NCBI GenBank assembly: GCA_011051615.1
Contig: DRKU01000070.1
Coordinates: 1 to 37,855, forward strand
Length of the DNA stretch: 37,855 nucleotides
Reading direction: 5' to 3'
From: Gammaproteobacteria bacterium
GTDB taxonomy: Bacteria; Pseudomonadota; Gammaproteobacteria; CAMYNG01
The translations under genes and the position numbers were made by a program. Below are positions 33,977-37,855 of this stretch, in pieces; within the stretch, counting starts at the first letter, position 1, and each line of letters starts with the position of its first letter. Under the pieces are notes generated by a model. The model ran no database searches and was not told the origin of the DNA. It worked only from the letters and a program-made list of their open reading frames with translations.

Positions 33977-34774
33977 TTAACCCGGTGGTGTCGCCGTGGC
34001 CGCTTCCGCCGGCGGTTCAAAGGGTGTGATGAGGATCAGCGCGCCCAGTACCGGGTGATCGAAGTAGTGCAGTTCCTTGCTGCGCATGCGACGGGTCTGG
34101 TGCAGGTGATAGATGGGATCACCGGGTGCGGCTTCCTCGGGATTGAACTCCCCCTCGGCGGGGTCCACCGCCGGGCTGTCGTCGTAGACCTGGTAGGACA
34201 GGTCGGTGCTGACGTGCAGGTAGCGCGCCAGTGCAATGCGGATGAAGCCACGCAACTCCATGTACTGGCTGTCGGGCAGCGGCACGGGGGCTTCCGCGGT
34301 CTCGACGCTGATCACGCCGGGCTCGACCCCGGGCTCGGCAATCGCCGGAGCGGCTACTTCTGCGGTGGGTTCAGCGCCTTCCACCGGCGGGATGAGGCGC
34401 TGAATGCGAACCGGAATGGCGCGCTGGCGATCCATGCCCGGCTGGCGCCAGCCGAGGTGCATCAGCACGCGGTAGCCCTCGGCCTCCTCTAGCGTCTTAA
34501 CTTCCTGATTTAACTGGTAATTATCCTCCGGCAGGGGGACGAAGGTATAGCGGGGATCGAACTCGTCAGGCAAGTCCCCCGTGAAGGGCAGGCCCAGTTC
34601 GATCCACGCGGACGGTGTCTCCTCGTTGAGGGTCTGCGGCCAGTGTTCGCTGCGCAGGGCGACGGGGTCGCGGGTCTCGAAGATGACCACCTCGACGTCG
34701 TAGTAGCGCGTCTCGGCGGCAAATCCGGGTGTCACGCTGAGGAATACCAGCAGGGAGGCAAGCAGTGTTTTCAT
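33977..34774 (-). CDS. csiV: CsiV family periplasmic protein
   Basis: 265 residues from the ATG at 34774. A clear signal peptide (MKTLLASLLVFLSVTPGFA, cleaved before AETRY) exports it. The mature N-terminus YYDVEVVIFETRDPVALRSE and the middle part GYRVLMHLGWRQPG match the CsiV family. The C-terminal YLHVSTDLSYQVYDD and TRRMRSKELHYFDHPVLGALI also fit. The family was named for cell-shape integrity in Vibrio and binds peptidoglycan. An Ala/Glu/Pro-rich linker (about 140-170) divides the two halves. It usually lies directly upstream of mfd; here a deformylase gene intervenes. A TTG at 34795 would extend the N-terminus by seven residues and is less likely. Confidence 0.87.
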   Translation of the reverse strand: MKTLLASLLVFLSVTPGFAAETRYYDVEVVIFETRDPVALRSEHWPQTLNEETPSAWIELGLPFTGDLPDEFDPRYTFVPLPEDNYQLNQEVKTLEEAEGYRVLMHLGWRQPGMDRQRAIPVRIQRLIPPVEGAEPTAEVAAPAIAEPGVEPGVISVETAEAPVPLPDSQYMELRGFIRIALARYLHVSTDLSYQVYDDSPAVDPAEGEFNPEEAAPGDPIYHLHQTRRMRSKELHYFDHPVLGALILITPFEPPAEAATATPPG

Positions 34775-34838
34775 GGTTACAGATTGTGTTCGCAATGTCG
34801 TTTACAATTCTAAACGGGAATTCAATGCCGAGTCTGTT

Positions 34839-35375
34839 ATGGCCGTCAAAGAAGTCATTCGAATGGGGCATCCCATTCTTGCACAGATCGCTGAACCGGT
34901 TGAGGAGTTTAACACGCTCTGGCTGGAGACGCTTATCGAGGACATGTTTGATACCATGGCGGCCCGCGATGGCGCCGGTCTGGCCGCCCCGCAGATCGCC
35001 GTGCCACGGCGCGTGGTGATCTTCGGTGTGCAGCGAAACCCGCGCTACCCGGAGGTGGAGGAAGTGCCCACCACGGTGTTGATCAATCCACAGATCAGTG
35101 TGCTCGACGACACCCTCGAAGAGGACTGGGAGGGCTGCCTCAGTCTGCCCGGCCTGCGGGGACGTGTGCCACGTTACAGGCGTATCCGTTACACGGGATT
35201 CGATCAGAACGGCGATCCCCTCGAGCGTACCGCCGATGGGTTTCATGCGCGTGTGGTTCAGCATGAAGTGGATCACCTCGATGGCATCCTCTATCCGCAA
35301 CGCATGACCGATATGCGCAGCTTCGGTTACGAACAGGAACTGTTTCCAGACGCCACCATCTCGCCGCTGGAATAA
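34839..35375 (+). CDS. def: Peptide deformylase
   Basis: 178 residues. It removes the formyl group from the N-terminal methionine of new proteins. The three family motifs are present: GAGLAAPQI (46-53), EGCLSL with metal ligand Cys100, and QHEVDHLDG with ligands His142 and His146 and catalytic Glu143. The ATG at 34839 gives the conserved start MAVKEVIRMGHPIL. The frame is open further upstream into the csiV gap but without homology. It is not next to fmt, so it is likely a second deformylase copy (inference). It is divergent from csiV and ends 8 bp before the convergent mfd. Confidence 0.93.
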   Translation: MAVKEVIRMGHPILAQIAEPVEEFNTLWLETLIEDMFDTMAARDGAGLAAPQIAVPRRVVIFGVQRNPRYPEVEEVPTTVLINPQISVLDDTLEEDWEGCLSLPGLRGRVPRYRRIRYTGFDQNGDPLERTADGFHARVVQHEVDHLDGILYPQRMTDMRSFGYEQELFPDATISPLE

Positions 35376-35383
35376 CCGCGCTC

Positions 35384-37855
35384 TCAGGCCGCGGGGCGCG
35401 TGGCCAGCAGCTGGATCAGTTCTTCGACCTGGGCGATGCGGCTGTCGGCATCGGGCAGGGGACGGTTGATGCGCAGGGTGTTGTTGTTCTCCAGGCGGAA
35501 CTCCCGGGCGCGTTCCTGTACCAGCTTGATGATGGTCATGGGGTCGATATTGGGTTCATCGCTGAAACTGATCTTGCCGCCCCGGCTGCCCAGTTCCATC
35601 TTTACGATCCCCAGCGGTTGCGCCGTGAGCTTCAGCTCGGTGAGGCGAAACAGGTTGGCGGTGGGTTCGGGCAACAGGCCAAAGCGATCGATCATCTCGA
35701 TCTGCAATTCCTTCAGTTCCTCGTGACTGGTGCAACTGGCAATACGCTTGTAGAGCACCAGGCGCTCGTGCACATCGGGCAGGTAGTCCTCGGGGATCAG
35801 CGCCGGGATCTGCAATTCCACTTCGGCGCCGTGGGTCAGCGCCCTGTCCAGTTCGGGCTCGCGGTTCTCGCGCAGCGCGTTGACGGCGCGTTCAAGCAGT
35901 TCGGTGTAGAGACTGTAACCGATCTCCTGCATGTGGCCGCTCTGCTCGTCACCGAGCAGTTCGCCCGCACCGCGGATCTCGAGATCATGGGTGGCAAGGG
36001 TAAAGCCGGTGCCCAGCTCGTGGATGGACTCGATGGCCTCGAGGCGTTTCTCCGCATCGGCGGACAGGGCCTTCCTGTTGGGGATCAACAGGTAGGCGTA
36101 GGCGCGATGATGGGAGCGTCCGACGCGACCGCGTAACTGGTAGAGCTGGGCGAGGCCAAACTTGTCGGCGCGGTTGATGACGATGGTATTGGCGCTGGGG
36201 ATGTCGATACCGGTTTCAATGATGGTGGTACATACCAGGATGTTGAAACGCTGGTGGTAGAAGTCCGACATGATCTGTTCCAGGTCCCGTTCACGCATCT
36301 GGCCATGGGCGAAGTTGATGGTGGCCTCGGGGACCAGCTCCTCGAGCTTCGCCACCTGCTTCTGGATGGTCTCGACATCGTTGTGGAGGAAATAGACCTG
36401 GCCGCCACGCTTGATCTCGCGCAGGCAGGCCTCGCGGATCATCTGTGTGTTCCACTCGGCGACGAAGGTCTTGATGGCCAGCCGCCGCGCCGGCGGTGTG
36501 GCGATGATGGACAGGTCGCGCAGGCCGGAGAGGGCGAAATTGAGCGTGCGCGGGATCGGCGTGGCGGTCAGCGTAAGAATGTCCACCTCGGCACGCAGCG
36601 CCTTGAAGCGTTCCTTCTGACGCACGCCGAAACGGTGTTCCTCGTCGATGATCACGAGGCCAAGATTTTTGAAACGAATATTGCCCTGGATCAGCTTGTG
36701 CGTGCCGATGACAATGTCGATCTGGCCATCTTCCAGTTGCGCAATGACGCTGTCCTGTTCCTTCTTCGAGCGAAACCGTGACAGGGATTCGATCTTCACC
36801 GGCCAGTCGGCGAAGCGATCACGAAAGTTTTCCAGGTGTTGCTGGGTGAGCAGGGTGGTCGGCGCCAGCACCGCAACCTGTTTGCCGGCCATGACGGCAA
36901 CGAAGGCGGCACGCATGGCCACCTCGGTCTTGCCGAAACCCACGTCACCGCACACCAGGTGGTCCATGGGTTTGTCCGAACGCATGTTGGCCAGCACGTT
37001 GTCGATGGCGGCCTGCTGGTCGGGCGTTTCCTCGAAGGGGAAGGCTTCGGCAAAGAGCTGGTACTGGCGCTCATCGAAGGGATAGGCGAACCCGTGGCGG
37101 GCCTCGCGTCGCGCATACATGTCGAGCAGCTCGGCGGCCACGTCCTGGATCCGTTCGCTGGCCTTGCGTTTGGCGCGTTCCCACTGACCGCTGCCCAGCT
37201 TGTGCAGAGGTGCGCTCTCCGGGCTGGTGCCGGTATAGCGGCTGATCAGATGCAGCGAGGCCACCGGCACATAGAGCTTGTCACCACCGGCATATTCCAG
37301 GGTCAGGAACTCCTGATCGAGGCCGCCGACGGTGAGGCGTTGCAGACCGAGGAAGCGACCTACACCGTGTTCCTCGTGGACCACCGGCGCGCCGGGGGTG
37401 AGTTCGGCGAGATTGCGAATGATGGCATCGGCATCGCGCTGGCTGCGCCGGCGCCGACGACGTTGCATGACCTGCTGGCCGAACAGCTGTGGCTCGGCGA
37501 TCACCTCGATGTGCGGTTCACTCAGCGAGAGGCCGTGTTCCAGCGGCGCGACGGTAATGGCGAGGCGCGCATCCTCCTGCAGGAACTCCTGCCAGCCCGT
37601 GACGGTATGGGGATGCAAGTGCTCGCGGGCGAGGATCTCCAGCAGATGCTCACGCCGCCCGGCCGTCTCGGCGGTAAACAGGATGCGGCCCTCGAAAGCG
37701 GCGATGAAATCCAGCAGCGTGCGGGCCGGCATTTCGGCGCGCGCATCGAATAGCAGGCTGGGCGGGTTGCCGGTGGCGAAATTGCAGGCCGCGGCCCCTT
37801 CCAGTTCGAAGTTCTGCACCTGTACACGGCGAAACTGCCTGAAGGCGGCAAAAAC
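35384..37855 (-). CDS. mfd: Transcription-repair coupling factor Mfd (5' end outside window)
   Basis: At least 823 codons of the C-terminal two thirds; E. coli Mfd is 1148 residues, so about 325 N-terminal residues lie beyond the right edge. Mfd removes RNA polymerase stalled at lesions and recruits UvrA. The RNA polymerase-interacting domain starts at VHEEHGVGRFLGLQRL. The translocase core has Walker A GDVGFGKTEVAMRAAF, the DEEH box IIDEEHRFGVRQKE, LTATPIPRTLNFALSGLR and motif VI GRVGRSHHRAYAYLL. The TRG motif and C-terminal domain follow (ELLGDEQSGHMQEIGYSLY). The reading frame stays open to base 37855. No start codon is in the window, and the GTG at 37819 is internal. Confidence 0.97.
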   Translation of the reverse strand, partial: VFAAFRQFRRVQVQNFELEGAAACNFATGNPPSLLFDARAEMPARTLLDFIAAFEGRILFTAETAGRREHLLEILAREHLHPHTVTGWQEFLQEDARLAITVAPLEHGLSLSEPHIEVIAEPQLFGQQVMQRRRRRRSQRDADAIIRNLAELTPGAPVVHEEHGVGRFLGLQRLTVGGLDQEFLTLEYAGGDKLYVPVASLHLISRYTGTSPESAPLHKLGSGQWERAKRKASERIQDVAAELLDMYARREARHGFAYPFDERQYQLFAEAFPFEETPDQQAAIDNVLANMRSDKPMDHLVCGDVGFGKTEVAMRAAFVAVMAGKQVAVLAPTTLLTQQHLENFRDRFADWPVKIESLSRFRSKKEQDSVIAQLEDGQIDIVIGTHKLIQGNIRFKNLGLVIIDEEHRFGVRQKERFKALRAEVDILTLTATPIPRTLNFALSGLRDLSIIATPPARRLAIKTFVAEWNTQMIREACLREIKRGGQVYFLHNDVETIQKQVAKLEELVPEATINFAHGQMRERDLEQIMSDFYHQRFNILVCTTIIETGIDIPSANTIVINRADKFGLAQLYQLRGRVGRSHHRAYAYLLIPNRKALSADAEKRLEAIESIHELGTGFTLATHDLEIRGAGELLGDEQSGHMQEIGYSLYTELLERAVNALRENREPELDRALTHGAEVELQIPALIPEDYLPDVHERLVLYKRIASCTSHEELKELQIEMIDRFGLLPEPTANLFRLTELKLTAQPLGIVKMELGSRGGKISFSDEPNIDPMTIIKLVQERAREFRLENNNTLRINRPLPDADSRIAQVEELIQLLATRPAA

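Noticed and set aside
34780-34812. TACAAT and its opposite-strand TAGAAT in the csiV/def gap as paired promoters
   Set aside because: -10-like hexamers only; no -35 at acceptable spacing on either strand.
35376-35394. CCGCG...CGCGG hairpin at the def/mfd convergent junction
   Set aside because: Five-bp stem, no T-run on either strand, and it overlaps the mfd stop.
36836-37753. 305-codon plus-strand frame opposite mfd
   Set aside because: Shadow of mfd in GC-rich DNA.
1-37855. A novel defence, mobile or biosynthetic system
   Set aside because: All but two or three genes belong to well-known housekeeping families in conserved order; no transposase, integrase, phage, restriction, toxin or CRISPR feature was found.

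Overview
The window is a GC-rich chromosomal segment made almost entirely of housekeeping genes. Gene order points to a gammaproteobacterium. The evidence is sdhCDAB-sdhE-ygfX against nadB, then rpoE-rseA-rseB-rseC-mucD-lepA-lepB-DUF4845-rnc-era-recO-pdxJ-acpS, then cysM and rlmD, and finally nagZ/hpt/mtnP/csiV/mfd. The mtnP and csiV genes, the MucD-type protease next to lepA, and the RpfE-like gene before recJ resemble Pseudomonas/Xanthomonas/Chromatiales-type genomes more than Enterobacteria. I cannot name the genus. No rRNA, tRNA, CRISPR array, phage or transposase gene is visible.

Layout. 1-489 is a gene-free, relatively AT-rich stretch with short inverted repeats. 490-6136 holds an RpfE-like gene, recJ, prfB (with the classical +1 frameshift site) and lysS. 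A repeat-like inverted element sits between prfB and lysS. 6181-6864 is an unrecognised one-TM protein. 6893-8892 (minus strand) carries an HDOD protein and YgfZ. 9033-12961 (plus) is the succinate dehydrogenase operon with its flavinylation factor SdhE and YgfX. nadB lies on the minus strand and overlaps the end of ygfX. 14839-19138 is the sigma-E envelope-stress operon ending in the periplasmic protease MucD. After a small glutaredoxin-like gene comes a promoter and an intrinsic terminator, both lying before lepA. The block lepA-lepB-DUF4845-rnc-era-recO-pdxJ-acpS follows with many overlaps. A minus-strand stand-alone HPt gene separates acpS from cysM. Then come a DEDD exonuclease, rlmD, a CYTH protein, a signal-less YkuD protein, nagZ, an MscS-type channel, hpt and mtnP. 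csiV and mfd are on the minus strand, with a peptide deformylase gene on the plus strand between them. mfd runs off the right edge.

How the parts fit. SDH, SdhE (FAD attachment), YgfZ (Fe-S repair) and NadB (another covalent-site-family flavoprotein) form a flavin/Fe-S neighbourhood. The rpoE operon carries its regulators, a protease and a good sigma-E-type promoter with a duplicated -35 motif. NagZ and the signal-less YkuD protein suggest a cytoplasmic peptidoglycan-recycling pair. Hpt and MtnP are purine salvage enzymes.

I do not see a clear undescribed multi-gene system. The observations most worth a second look are: the promoter-terminator unit before lepA (attenuator or ~72-nt small RNA), the stand-alone HPt gene where a GacS/BarA-type kinase might be expected, the cytoplasmic YkuD protein beside nagZ, the tandem sigma-E -35 boxes, and the unknown protein at 6181-6864.
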